From NCBI GenBank assembly GCA_003994795.1, contig AP018269.1, positions 1,491,346-1,555,345 on the forward strand: 64,000 nucleotides of DNA. The letters are read 5' to 3'. Within the stretch, counting starts at the first letter, position 1. The number at the start of each line of letters is the position of its first letter. Shown here one piece after another: positions 20,001-28,262 of the stretch. The position numbers and the translations under genes were made by a program. This DNA comes from Cylindrospermum sp. NIES-4074. Its GTDB lineage: Bacteria > Cyanobacteriota > Cyanobacteriia > Cyanobacteriales > Nostocaceae. A model generated the notes under the pieces. The model did not search any database. It saw only the letters and a program-made list of their open reading frames with translations, and was not told the origin of the DNA.

Positions 20001-20049
20001 TAAAGGTCACTACTATTACTTGTATCAACAACAAGAAATGAATTTATAA
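17041..20049 (+). CDS. cNMP-domain, C39-like ABC exporter (type I secretion)
   Basis: 1002 aa. Approximate domains: a cyclic-nucleotide-binding-like fold (1-150); a linker; a C39-like domain (280-425); a six-helix transmembrane region (430-730); and an ATPase (755-1000) with Walker A GQSGSGKST near 795, signature LSGGQRQR near 900, Walker B LLVLDEATS near 919 and an H-loop (ITHRLN). In the C39 domain the catalytic Cys position reads NSALACF, with Ser295 where peptidases have Cys. It therefore probably binds rather than cleaves cargo, as in HlyB. It is followed directly by the HlyD-type adaptor. It likely exports the large proteins encoded just upstream. Confidence 0.9.
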   Translation: MTYIKNAFPEFLITLEGFDQLPTEAIAHLSTQMQAWRYRVGQKIIGKEKLPEQITIIYEGQVRLLGYDPQTQLPITLKLLQPGAIIGEIGLLRQVPCETAIASTEVICLTLSATEYLSFLSAYPAFANARQNRSHLAEVFDVISPQLAQQAHASVNLKGLAETALLEAKIHYLPPGQTPFKELDNQRIWFVSGGGTVSNFPTNNRLELSDVRETIEVKGNIPVRLLGLRPADLLLLNSLPSELQLNSSNSQITEDLEIPYAPEVEVSQSAPQQIPKGRKKHQKYPFFRAQGELNSALACFQMLSKHLEIPFRREVVRRILTEQMKRQGSISFQVGAYLSELIGLKAQLIDVPISSITRIPTPALIRYGENFAVIYDIDANDVVVGVPSQGIVYCKPAQLVDKLEVDEANLPPQVRVLLLSATKETPQQRFGLQWFVPYMSRHRRVLIEVFIASFFVQLTALANPLVVQLIIDKVIAQNSINTLHILGILLLVVGLFEAVLTTLRTYLFVDTTNRIDMGLGSEIIDHLLRLPLRYFERRPVGELATRINELENIRQFLTGTALTVGLDAVFSVVYIIVMLIYSWQLTLVGLGTIPLFILITLIASPTVSRQLRAKAERNAETQSYLVEVMSGIQTVKAQNIELRSRFSWQERYARFVAAGFKTVVTSTLANSTSNFLNKLSSLLVLWVGAYLVLQGDLTLGELIAFRIISGYVTSPILRLAQLWQTFQETALSLERLSDIVDTPQEAETDRDNIPLPAISGAVKYDNVSFRFAASGPMQLSNVNLEFPAGKFIGIVGQSGSGKSTLMKLLLRLYDTESGRILVDGYDISKVELYSLRRQIGIVPQETLLFDGTVQENIALTNPDATTDEIIEAARIAVAHDFIMNLPNGYNTRVGERGAALSGGQRQRIAIARSVLQRPKLLVLDEATSALDYPTERQICLNLARTFQGSTVFFITHRLNTVSNADIIVVMDNSRVIEQGSHQELMAAKGHYYYLYQQQEMNL

Positions 20050-20103
20050 TTGTCATTTTTTAGCGCACATTTACTAAGTTTCAATTCCCAATCTAAAATT
20101 GAT

Positions 20104-21672
20104 ATGACTCAACTTAATGGTAATCACCGCAACGGCAACTCACAAAACGGAGTCAAGCAAGATTCACGGGTTCTAACAACTCAAAAAAAGACCGCTAGAG
20201 AGCCTTTAATTAACTTTAACAATGATAACTTTGAGCAATCTGTTGTCCTACGCCAATCTCCAATTTGGTCACGGACAATTATGCTCTCCCTCATCGGGTT
20301 AGCCTGTTTTGGCATTGGTTGGGCTTATTTTGCCAAAATCGAGCAAGTAGTTCCCGCAACAGGTCAATTAAAACCCCAAGGCACCGTTAAAGAAGTTCAA
20401 GCCCCTATTAGTGGTGTGGTGAAAGCACTATATGTGAAAGATGGGCAAGTAGTCGAACCTGGGGATTTATTACTAACTTTTGAATCTGTTGCCACCCTAG
20501 CAGAATTAAGGTCTTTAAATGAGATTCGCAGTGCCTTAATTAGAGAAAACAATATTTATCGTCGCTTGATGGGTGCAAGTTTTGCTATTCAATCAGAATC
20601 GGAATTTTTGGGTGGTAACTTACCATCAGAAACGGCTTTTTTATTGAAAAACAGGGCAGCGTTAGTTGCCGAAAATCAATTGTTACGGACTGAATTAAGA
20701 AACTCAACTGGGGTTTCTGGATTGGGAGGTGATGAACAACAGCGTCTCCAAATTACCCAAAGGGAATTATACTCTCGTTCTACAGCGGCCCAATTGGAAG
20801 TTGAAAAAACTAAAAAACAACTTACTCAAACTGCAATAAAACTGCAAGATACTCAAGGAAGTTTAGCTATCCAACAGGAAGTTTTAAGCAAGCTTAAAAC
20901 ATTGTCAGAGGAAGGTGGTATTTCTAAGCTACAGTATCTTAACCAGCTACAACAAGTACAAAATCTCAAGGCAGAAGTAGCGCAATTAATTGAGGAAGGA
21001 AAACGCCTCCAGTTTGATATTGCTAAAGGAAGGCAGGAATTAACTAATACGGTAGCTGTTTCTGATAAAAGCATTTCGGAAAAAATAGCTAACAATAAAC
21101 AGCGAATTGCTGAAATTGATAGCCAATTTATGAAAGTTATTCTAGATAATGAACAGCGTTTAGCAGATGTAAATAGCAAAATTTCTCAAACACAGCTAAA
21201 TGTTAAATATCAAGAACTGCGTGCGCCTGTTGGAGGAACAATTTTTGATTTGCAAGCCAAAAACCCTGGCTATGTAGCGAACCCCACCCAGAAACTTCTG
21301 CAAATTGTGCCTAATGAAAACTACATAGCTGAAGTTTTTATCACTAACAAAGATATTGGTTTTGTGCGAAAAGATATGAAAGTTGATGTGCGGATTGACT
21401 CCTTTCCTTACAGTGAGTTTGGTGATATTAAAGGAACAGTCATCGATATAGGTTCAGACGCATTACCCCCAGACCAAACCCACCAGTTTTATCGCTTTCC
21501 AGCAAGAATTCGTTTGGATAGCCAATCTCTAACAATTCAGGGTAAAAACATCACTTTACAGTCGGGTATGTCCATTAGTGCCAATATTAAAATCCGCGAA
21601 GAACGCTCAGTTCTCAGTTTGTTTACAGAGATGTTTACCAACCAATCTGAGAGTTTAAAAGAGATACGTTAA
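20104..21672 (+). CDS. HlyD-type membrane fusion protein
   Basis: 522 aa from the ATG at 20104; a TTG start immediately after the exporter stop (20050) would add 18 residues. One transmembrane helix (about residues 55-80, IMLSLIGLACFGIGWAYF) is followed by a lipoyl/biotinyl-like half (VQAPISGVVKALYVKDGQVVEPGD, shown in pieces: APISGVV, DGQVVEPGD), a long coiled coil (about 130-360), the second half-motif (RAPVGGTIFDL) and a beta-barrel region. This is the periplasmic adaptor joining the ABC exporter to a TolC-like channel, which is not in the window. It is co-transcribed with the exporter. Confidence 0.9.
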   Translation: MTQLNGNHRNGNSQNGVKQDSRVLTTQKKTAREPLINFNNDNFEQSVVLRQSPIWSRTIMLSLIGLACFGIGWAYFAKIEQVVPATGQLKPQGTVKEVQAPISGVVKALYVKDGQVVEPGDLLLTFESVATLAELRSLNEIRSALIRENNIYRRLMGASFAIQSESEFLGGNLPSETAFLLKNRAALVAENQLLRTELRNSTGVSGLGGDEQQRLQITQRELYSRSTAAQLEVEKTKKQLTQTAIKLQDTQGSLAIQQEVLSKLKTLSEEGGISKLQYLNQLQQVQNLKAEVAQLIEEGKRLQFDIAKGRQELTNTVAVSDKSISEKIANNKQRIAEIDSQFMKVILDNEQRLADVNSKISQTQLNVKYQELRAPVGGTIFDLQAKNPGYVANPTQKLLQIVPNENYIAEVFITNKDIGFVRKDMKVDVRIDSFPYSEFGDIKGTVIDIGSDALPPDQTHQFYRFPARIRLDSQSLTIQGKNITLQSGMSISANIKIREERSVLSLFTEMFTNQSESLKEIR

Positions 21673-21674
21673 TA

Positions 21675-22667
21675 CTAATTAGAGGCTTTTGGTTCAAATT
21701 TCAGGTAAGTCCCCCCCAGTCCTTCAACAATTGTCCTTGTATTGGCAACCATCATTTTCTGATAGGTTTCCCCATCGCTTCCCAATTCACCCAGTCCATC
21801 AGTATAGAGGTCTCTTTTTGCAACTTTCACGTTTACTTGTTTAGCTATAGACTCAATGGCATTAGGGTTAATTGTTCTTTCTGCAAAAATTGTCGGTACT
21901 TTAGCTTTTTCAATATCTTTAACCAAATTTTCTACTCGTACATCTGTCAGTTTTGTATCGGTGTTAATACCTTTCAAAGCACCTGCATAGGAAAGACCAT
22001 AAGCTTTGACATAATAACCCATTGCATCATGGGTTGTAACTAACTTGCGCTGCTTGTTGGGAATACTGGCAATTGTTAACTTAACCCAGCTATCTAGTTG
22101 GGTTAGTTCATTGCTAATTTTTCTGGTGTTGCTCCTATAAAATTTGGCATTGCTGGGTGATAATTTTACTAATTTACTATTAATTACCTCTACCATTTTG
22201 ATAGTATTTTTGGCATTATGCCAAAGATGGGGGTCAACTATTTTCTTACCTTTTCTCACAAATTGTTGTGGCTTTGGTACTGCACTTTGACAAACGGCTA
22301 TTTTAGATTTAGTTGCTTTAACTATTTTGCTTAAACCTGGTTCTAAATTGTAGCCACAATAAAAAACAAGTTTAGCTTGTTTAATGGCTTGTTGGTCTGC
22401 CAATTGTGGTCGATAAATATGGGGGTCTACACCTGGAGAAATCAAACAGGTGAGGTTAATTGTGTCCCCAGCCACCTGTTTAGTTAAGTCACACAGTACG
22501 CTTGTAGTTGCTACAACTCGCGGCAGGTTTTTGTTTACTTTATTGATCTGATTAGTCTGGGTGAAAGAGGTACTCACTGCTTGTTTTTCACACCCTGCAA
22601 ATCCAATTGTTAGCGCCAAAAAGGTAGCACGTAAGGAATTAATTGATGGATTTTTTTTGATCATCAT
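21675..22667 (-). CDS. TroA/ZnuA-like metal-binding lipoprotein
   Basis: 330 aa with a lipoprotein signal (lipobox IGFAGC at about residues 21-26). It belongs to the cluster A-I metal-binding family. The candidate ligands are His in VDPHIY, His in DPHLWHN, His in VTTHDAMGYY and Asp in LYTDGLGE, a His-His-His-Asp set like TroA, which can hold zinc or manganese. It lacks the His-rich loop of the ZnuA encoded at 43726-44739. No permease or ATPase gene is adjacent, so it may share another transporter. It converges with the HlyD gene with only 2 nt between stops. Confidence 0.85.
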   Translation of the reverse strand: MMIKKNPSINSLRATFLALTIGFAGCEKQAVSTSFTQTNQINKVNKNLPRVVATTSVLCDLTKQVAGDTINLTCLISPGVDPHIYRPQLADQQAIKQAKLVFYCGYNLEPGLSKIVKATKSKIAVCQSAVPKPQQFVRKGKKIVDPHLWHNAKNTIKMVEVINSKLVKLSPSNAKFYRSNTRKISNELTQLDSWVKLTIASIPNKQRKLVTTHDAMGYYVKAYGLSYAGALKGINTDTKLTDVRVENLVKDIEKAKVPTIFAERTINPNAIESIAKQVNVKVAKRDLYTDGLGELGSDGETYQKMMVANTRTIVEGLGGTYLKFEPKASN

Positions 22668-22985
22668 TCACTTCTTATTAGTCTAAGCTGTTCGCCATTT
22701 AATTTGCATTAATCGGGCGGGCAAGATGCCCACCCCACAAGAGTTATAGTTAATTTGGTTATGTAAATTAGATGATTTTTAGCTTATCATCATGATTCCT
22801 GTACTTACGCAAAAGCTGACTTATGCATATTTAATGAGTGATTTTTTTAAGGTTAAAAAATATTTTTTACATTTTTGAATTTTGGCTCATACCACCCAAG
22901 CATTATCAAGACAGTGTAGATAATTCAAAATTAATAAAGGCACAGCGTGGCTGTGCCTCGAAAATATTCATAATTTCTAACTTTA
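22668..22985. other. Intergenic region
   Basis: 318 nt with no supported gene. It holds the terminator at 22938-22958, an ACTTACGCAAAA motif near 22804 that matches the ends of palindromic elements found elsewhere in the window, and GATGAT/ATCATC arms near 22770-22795. Confidence 0.5.
22938..22958 (-). terminator. Terminator of the small Cys-motif gene
   Basis: A nine-bp perfect stem (AGGCACAGC / GCTGTGCCT) with a 3-nt loop. On the minus strand it is followed by TTTATTAATTTT. It lies 28 nt after the stop of the gene at 22986-23258. Confidence 0.75.
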
Positions 22986-23258
22986 TTAAAAGTTAGATAC
23001 AGGCAGCTTACCTTGCAATAACTGATATTTAGACTTAACACAGTTAGCACAGTTGCAACCGAGTTGATCAATTAAAGGATTAGTTGCTTGAGTCAATGTT
23101 AGCGATGCTAATTCGGGAGCGGGTTGTGCAGATACTACCGCAGTTATTTGTGTAGCAGGTGCAAATTTGAGGCTTGATGCATGGGCCGGGTAGGCTAGCA
23201 TTAGCATAGATGCCAGAAATACAGGACAAGCAAGCAAAATTAGTTTGGCTATGTTCAT
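22986..23258 (-). CDS. Small secreted Cys-motif protein (paralogue A)
   Basis: 90 aa. It has a signal peptide (about residues 5-27, ending YPAHA) and a short mature chain with a C-terminal LGCNCANC (GCxCxxC) motif followed by KYQLLQGKLPV. A paralogue at 30620-30985 shares the PAHA cleavage region, the FAPA/FTPA start and the GCDCPVC motif with QLHGLAPIPV. The three clustered cysteines could bind a metal or Fe-S cluster or be redox-active. I do not recognise a named family. Coding status is supported by the paralogue and the terminator. Confidence 0.7.
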   Translation of the reverse strand: MNIAKLILLACPVFLASMLMLAYPAHASSLKFAPATQITAVVSAQPAPELASLTLTQATNPLIDQLGCNCANCVKSKYQLLQGKLPVSNF

Positions 23259-23641
23259 AATTCACACATAGAGGCTGCTGCTGATACAGCATAGCCAATA
23301 AATTGGCTACATTCAACCTTGATTATTTAATTTGAGATAGACAGCCCCATCAGCTTATATGGCGGCATTGTATGTTTTATCACAAAATAATTTTAACTTT
23401 TGTAGCAAATATTTAACTATTCTAGCAAGAATAAACTATGCTTCATAGAAATTGCTAGTTATTTATTGTATAAATAGTGTAAATTTTTGTTTTAAAATAC
23501 AGAAATTTACTGATGGTAGCAACCGCGTTGAGAAGCACAGCAATTGGTGTGAGTAATGAGATTTGGGAGTCTCAAGAGTAGTCCTAATGAGGCTATTCCC
23601 TCAGACATTAAAGTTGTTTATCTTTGCTTAAGGGAGAAGTT
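23259..23641. other. Intergenic region
   Basis: 383 nt, AT-rich, with no convincing gene or strong hairpin. It contains the divergent promoters of the small Cys protein and the patatin gene; GGGAG lies before the patatin ATG. Confidence 0.5.
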
Positions 23642-24784
23642 ATGACATTTAAGATTTTGTCTTTGGATGGTGGTGGTATTCGGGGAGTGATAACTGCACG
23701 CATTTTGGAAGAGGTTGAGAAAAAAGTTCAAGCAATACATGGTAAAAAATTAAACGAATACTTTGACTTGATTGCTGGCACTTCTACAGGGTCAATTTTG
23801 GCAGCTGGGCTAGTAATTGGCAAGAGTGCATCACAACTTAAGAACTTGTATCTAACTGAGGGTAGAACGATATTCCCAAAACGTTCAGGTTTTGTGGATT
23901 CCCTGTGGGACAAGGTACCTCTTTTACCTTTTCGAGGTCCTAAATATTCTCATGATGGACTGATTGAAGTCTTAAAAAAGAATTTGCATCATGATAATTT
24001 TGGTGATATGAAAATCGGGCAAATTAAGGAATATCATAAAATCTCAAATTCTCAGGCTAATTTATTAATTTTAGCCTATGATACTTTAAATCGAAATACT
24101 ACTTTCTTCCTGAGTAAACATGATTCTTCTCGTGGGCGATGGTACGATCATACAGAACTCTGGAAGATATGTGTCTGTTCTGCATCTGCACCCACTTTTT
24201 TTCCGCCATATGAAATAAGGTGGACAGACTCAAGAGACGAAACAAAAACAGAGTATAAATTTCCCCATGTTGATGGTGGTGTGGCTGCTAATAACCCTTC
24301 GCTTGCAGCACTAATTCATGTAATGCAGACGGAAAAACAAAAGCTTGAAGACATTTCAATTCTGTCAATTGGGACAGGTAGAACTACCGAACCCTACGAA
24401 TATAGAGCCGTTAATAGTTGGAAGATGCTTGACTGGGCACAAAAAATTCCCAATGTATTTATGGGATCTCAACTTCAACTTTTTTCTGATTTGTGTGGAC
24501 AAATTATCACATCTGATGAACGCACGTCATATTTACGGCTTCAATTTGATTTAAATAATATATTTGGCGAAAGAAAGAATAATTATTCTCCTCGTCCATT
24601 ACTTACTTTGACAAAAGAGCAAAAAAAGCTGGAACAAATGGATGATGCTAGTCAGGAGAATATCGATAAGTTATTGGAAATTACAAGGACATATTTAAAT
24701 GATGGGAAAAAGATAGATGAGGGGAAAGAAATAAAATCAGGTAAAACAGATTCAATTGAAAAATTTATCAAAGACAATAAGTAA
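23642..24784 (+). CDS. Patatin-like phospholipase
   Basis: 380 aa from the ATG with GGGAG upstream (an in-frame start 18 nt earlier is less likely). The oxyanion motif DGGGIRG is near residue 10, the nucleophile elbow GTSTG near 45, and the catalytic Asp in VDGGVAANNP near 217, so the Ser/Asp dyad is complete. It is a lipid acyl hydrolase of the patatin/CapV-like group. CapV relatives act as effectors of CBASS defence, but no cyclase or other CBASS gene is adjacent, so a defence role is only a possibility. A Lys/Glu-rich tail ends the protein. Confidence 0.88.
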   Translation: MTFKILSLDGGGIRGVITARILEEVEKKVQAIHGKKLNEYFDLIAGTSTGSILAAGLVIGKSASQLKNLYLTEGRTIFPKRSGFVDSLWDKVPLLPFRGPKYSHDGLIEVLKKNLHHDNFGDMKIGQIKEYHKISNSQANLLILAYDTLNRNTTFFLSKHDSSRGRWYDHTELWKICVCSASAPTFFPPYEIRWTDSRDETKTEYKFPHVDGGVAANNPSLAALIHVMQTEKQKLEDISILSIGTGRTTEPYEYRAVNSWKMLDWAQKIPNVFMGSQLQLFSDLCGQIITSDERTSYLRLQFDLNNIFGERKNNYSPRPLLTLTKEQKKLEQMDDASQENIDKLLEITRTYLNDGKKIDEGKEIKSGKTDSIEKFIKDNK

Positions 24785-24786
24785 AC

Positions 24787-24861
24787 ATTCGCTGTTGGTG
24801 ACTGCAACTCAAAGAAAGGTAGTTGACTATTTCACAATCTTTGGTGTTGCTAACAGCGAAT
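24787..24861. terminator. Inverted repeat between convergent genes
   Basis: Ten-bp arms ATTCGCTGTT and AACAGCGAAT, separated by 55 nt, span the gap between the patatin stop and the WD40 stop. It is a plausible bidirectional terminator, although the loop is long. Confidence 0.5.
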
Positions 24862-24864
24862 TGC

Positions 24865-25926
24865 TTAATTAAGCCCGAAACCTTGACCCCGTAGTACCTT
24901 TGACCAAATGAGTAATTCGCCTTGTTCACCACCTGCGGCCAGTAGCTTACCTTGAGGATGCCAAGCTAGGGTGGAAAACCCAGCAGCAACACCTGTGAGT
25001 ATTTGTGAGACTTCCTGGGCTTGGTTCCATAAACACAGCCAACCATCAGCTGCGGCAGAAGCGAGAAGAAAGCTGTTGGGTGCAAAGGCGATCGCATTTA
25101 TCACTTCTACATGATTAGTTAAAATCCGCGATTCCCAGCCCAAGGAGTCATCTTCCAACTTCTCCCACACTACAATCCCCTCTACACTAGAGGATGCTAG
25201 CAGCGGCGCACCTAATTGGGTGGTAGCTTCTGACCATGCCAATTGGCGAATTTTACCAGGGAAACCACGCATTACCCAAGGGTCAGGATTGTTCCATTCT
25301 AAAACGGTAACACTGCGATCCATATTGCCAGAAGCCAGGTATTTGCCATCAGGTGACCAAGCCATAGCTACGCTGACAGTAGACATGGATAAAAAGTATG
25401 GTTCTTCATCCCAGTTTTGAGTGTCCCAAATCTTCACACCTTGATAACCGCTAATGGCTAAATATTGCCCATCACTGCGCCAATCAATACCCAAAACTGA
25501 GGAGTTTTCAAAGTTCAGCGTGACGATAATATCAGTTGTATCTGCATCCCACACTTGAACATAACGCCCCAAACTAAAAGCTAGTTGGTTGCTAGTATGA
25601 CTCCAAGCTAACTTGTCAACCCAAGCGGGAGCATTTTCTAAAGTGGCGATTAATTCATTTTCTCGCCAAATTTTCACCTGTCCATCCTGTCCCCCGAGGG
25701 CTAAATATTTTCCATCTGGCGAAAAGGCCAAGCAATCTACCGATTTACCAGTAGCAGATTGTAAGCTTGTGAGTTCGCCATTATCCCACAGCACAACTTC
25801 CCCAGCAGCAGAAGTGGCTGCTAAAGTATCACCTACCGGAGACCAGGCGATCGCAGTTACATATTCTGCAAGCTTACCCGAATAGTGTTGTTCAAATTCT
25901 TTTGATTGGCTGGTTGTAAAGTTCAT
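24865..25926 (-). CDS. WD40 repeat protein
   Basis: 353 aa made of about seven WD40 units, recognisable by repeated AWSPDGKYLA- or FSPDGKYLA-like strands and VWD/LWD/IWD endings. It forms a beta-propeller with no catalytic domain or signal peptide, so it is a cytosolic scaffold. It lies 113 nt downstream of the CobW gene on the same strand and may be co-transcribed with it. Partner unknown. Confidence 0.85.
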   Translation of the reverse strand: MNFTTSQSKEFEQHYSGKLAEYVTAIAWSPVGDTLAATSAAGEVVLWDNGELTSLQSATGKSVDCLAFSPDGKYLALGGQDGQVKIWRENELIATLENAPAWVDKLAWSHTSNQLAFSLGRYVQVWDADTTDIIVTLNFENSSVLGIDWRSDGQYLAISGYQGVKIWDTQNWDEEPYFLSMSTVSVAMAWSPDGKYLASGNMDRSVTVLEWNNPDPWVMRGFPGKIRQLAWSEATTQLGAPLLASSSVEGIVVWEKLEDDSLGWESRILTNHVEVINAIAFAPNSFLLASAAADGWLCLWNQAQEVSQILTGVAAGFSTLAWHPQGKLLAAGGEQGELLIWSKVLRGQGFGLN

Positions 25927-26039
25927 ATTTCTATATCAACAGAGTAGAAAAATTAAAATCAAACCACAGACAGACACATTATCTGTGTTTATCTGTGTTC
26001 ATCTGTGGTTCCCAATATCTTTATTCCCAACTCTTACAT

Positions 26040-27017
26040 TTACACCAAACAGGCGAGAAAATCTTGTTTCAATTTGGCTTCATCCAGATTGCGACCAATG
26101 AAAACCAATTCATTTTTCCGGGTTTCGCTAGATTTCCAAGGGCGATCAGGTTTACCATCAAATATCATATGCACTCCTTGAAAGACAAAGCGCTCATCTT
26201 CACCGGCGATGTTCAAAATGCCTTTCATGCGGAAGATATCTGGCCCTTGAGTACGTAATAGCTCACTCAACCAAAGGTTTAATTTTTGCCCATCTATTGC
26301 CCCTTTTTCTACTAAAGCCACAGAAAAGACGCTTTCATCATGTACGTGGGCATCTTCACCTAAGAAGTTGGGGTCAATTTCTAAAGCGCGGTCTAAGTCA
26401 AAGGCTTTCACACCCAACAGCGCATCCATCCCTAGTTCAGAGTTTTGGGTGCGGTAGATTTTGGCGATCGCATTCATTGCCCGAATCCGCCTCTCTAACT
26501 CTTCTAGCACCTCTGGTGTGACCAAATCAGTTTTATTGAGTAAAATGACATCGGCAAAGGCAATCTGCTCTTGTGCTTCATCTGCTTCCCAATGCTGCCA
26601 GATATGCTTGGCATCCACAACCGTCACCACTGCATCGAGAGACATTTGAGTTTGCAAATCTTCATCCACAAAAAATGTCTGAATCACAGGGGCGGGGTCA
26701 GCTAGTCCAGTGGTTTCAATTACTAAATGGTCAAATTTATCACGCCGCTTCATCAAATTGCCAATAATGCGAATCAAGTCGCCGCGCACTGTACAACAGA
26801 TACAGCCGTTGTTCATCTCAAATATTTCTTCATCCGCATCAATAATTAATTGATTATCAATGCCTACTTCCCCAAATTCATTAACGATCACAGCAACTTT
26901 TTTGCCGTGTTCATAGGTGAGGATGTGATTGAGGAGTGTCGTTTTACCTGCTCCTAGATAGCCAGTCAAAACGGTTACAGGCACGGAATTCGATGTTTCT
27001 GAAGCAATCATACTCAA
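26040..27017 (-). CDS. CobW/G3E family GTPase (canonical)
   Basis: 325 aa. Walker A GYLGAGKTTLL near residues 19-29, the metal-binding CxCC motif in NNGCICCTV, the GTPase motif ETTGLADP and base motif LLNKTDLV are all present, followed by a CobW C-terminal domain. COG0523 proteins are metal chaperones, often for zinc. It sits 31 nt downstream of the hydrolase gene and 113 nt upstream of the WD40 gene. No convincing Zur box is seen in its short upstream gap, unlike the divergent CobW-like gene at 32865-33641. Confidence 0.9.
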   Translation of the reverse strand: MSMIASETSNSVPVTVLTGYLGAGKTTLLNHILTYEHGKKVAVIVNEFGEVGIDNQLIIDADEEIFEMNNGCICCTVRGDLIRIIGNLMKRRDKFDHLVIETTGLADPAPVIQTFFVDEDLQTQMSLDAVVTVVDAKHIWQHWEADEAQEQIAFADVILLNKTDLVTPEVLEELERRIRAMNAIAKIYRTQNSELGMDALLGVKAFDLDRALEIDPNFLGEDAHVHDESVFSVALVEKGAIDGQKLNLWLSELLRTQGPDIFRMKGILNIAGEDERFVFQGVHMIFDGKPDRPWKSSETRKNELVFIGRNLDEAKLKQDFLACLV

Positions 27018-27048
27018 AGTTAATTTGATGAGGTGATGATAATCTTGC

Positions 27049-27960
27049 CTATGATAACCCTTTTAAAAAAGGTAGTATTGCTTCTGCCAAAACATCTGGG
27101 TATTCTTCATGTAGTCCTAATGAACCGGGAACTACGGCACTAACCACACCTGGCAAAGCTGCTAAAGCATCCATTTCTAAGCGTGATTTAGGGGGGCTAG
27201 ATTCGCCAATGATCACCATTAGGGGTACAGATAAAGACTTGCCAAATTCTAGAAAATCTGATTGGTTGCGGATAGTATCAATGTTGCCAGTCACAAAGGC
27301 CGCAGAACCAAATCTAGCTCCCGGTTTTTGAGTGGTTTGCCATTTTTGTTCAATAAAACTCGGTGTTAGTTTAGCCGCATCGGTGAAGACGTGGCGACCG
27401 TACATAAAACTTAAAAAAGATGGGCTGGTGTTGAGTTGATAGATTGCTTCACCGAGAATTGGCGATCGCACCAATTCCCTAACCATACCAGCTACCACTT
27501 GATTAGCGCCCATTGTTGGTAAAGGCCCGCGCCAAGTTGGGGCGACTAAAACAATCCGCGAGAAAGCATTCGGCTGTCTGAGAGCTAGTTGCAGCACATA
27601 ACCAGCCGCATGACCAGCAGCCACCACGGTAATTGAACTCTTAAACACAGATTTAACAAAATCTGCCAAAAATTGGTGATATAACGCAGGTCTGTAATCT
27701 AAACTCGGTCGGTCAGATTCCCCAAAACCAGGCCCATCTACAGCAACAACTTGAAAATGGGGAGCGAGTAATTTAGCAAGTTCGCCCATTTCCAACCGTG
27801 TAGAAACGGTGCTGAAAGCAGGTAACAGCAACAGCGGTACACCTTCACTAAGGGTTTCATAAACCACGCGCAATTGCTGATTTTCCCAAGTCCAGAGATA
27901 TTCTTGAATTGTGCCACCAAATCCCGCAGTAGCGGGGGTAGTTAATAAATTTGTAGACAT
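27049..27960 (-). CDS. Alpha/beta-fold hydrolase
   Basis: 303 aa. It has the usual strand order with an HG-like LLLPAF region, a DGPGFGESDRP segment near residue 75 and AAGHAAGYVLQLAL where the nucleophile elbow is expected. That elbow reads GHAAG instead of GxSxG, so the usual Ser is replaced by Ala. A late HEEYPDV gives a candidate catalytic His. Activity is therefore uncertain. It heads a probable operon with cobW and the WD40 gene. Confidence 0.8.
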   Translation of the reverse strand: MSTNLLTTPATAGFGGTIQEYLWTWENQQLRVVYETLSEGVPLLLLPAFSTVSTRLEMGELAKLLAPHFQVVAVDGPGFGESDRPSLDYRPALYHQFLADFVKSVFKSSITVVAAGHAAGYVLQLALRQPNAFSRIVLVAPTWRGPLPTMGANQVVAGMVRELVRSPILGEAIYQLNTSPSFLSFMYGRHVFTDAAKLTPSFIEQKWQTTQKPGARFGSAAFVTGNIDTIRNQSDFLEFGKSLSVPLMVIIGESSPPKSRLEMDALAALPGVVSAVVPGSLGLHEEYPDVLAEAILPFLKGLS

Positions 27961-28262
27961 CTGATTAAATTCTGATAGTTCAAAAAATTGGCTCTTCAGT
28001 ACCTGTTATGCCAAACTGTTAGTTGAAACCCAAAATTGTGCTTTGAAATGCTACGTAAAACTCTTAAAGTGACTAAAAATCACAAAAATGTTAGTAAATA
28101 ACGTCTATTGCCCAGTGTTGGCGAGCATTTTGAGATTTAGTTGAACGACTTTAGCATACTATCTACTGAAGAGCCAAAAAATTTAATTGCTAATAGGCAA
28201 TGGGGCATAATCATCACCCATTACCTATTACCATAGCCAATATGTTGATGCCTTCATTAGCT
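27961..28262. other. Intergenic region
   Basis: 302 nt between two minus-strand genes. I see no gene, no strong hairpin and no clear operator. Confidence 0.45.

Noticed and set aside
23642-24784. CBASS defence operon
   Set aside because: No cyclase, Cap2/Cap3 or HORMA-like gene is next to the patatin.
27020-27048. Zur box for the canonical CobW gene
   Set aside because: TGATAAT occurs but the second half-site matches the consensus poorly.
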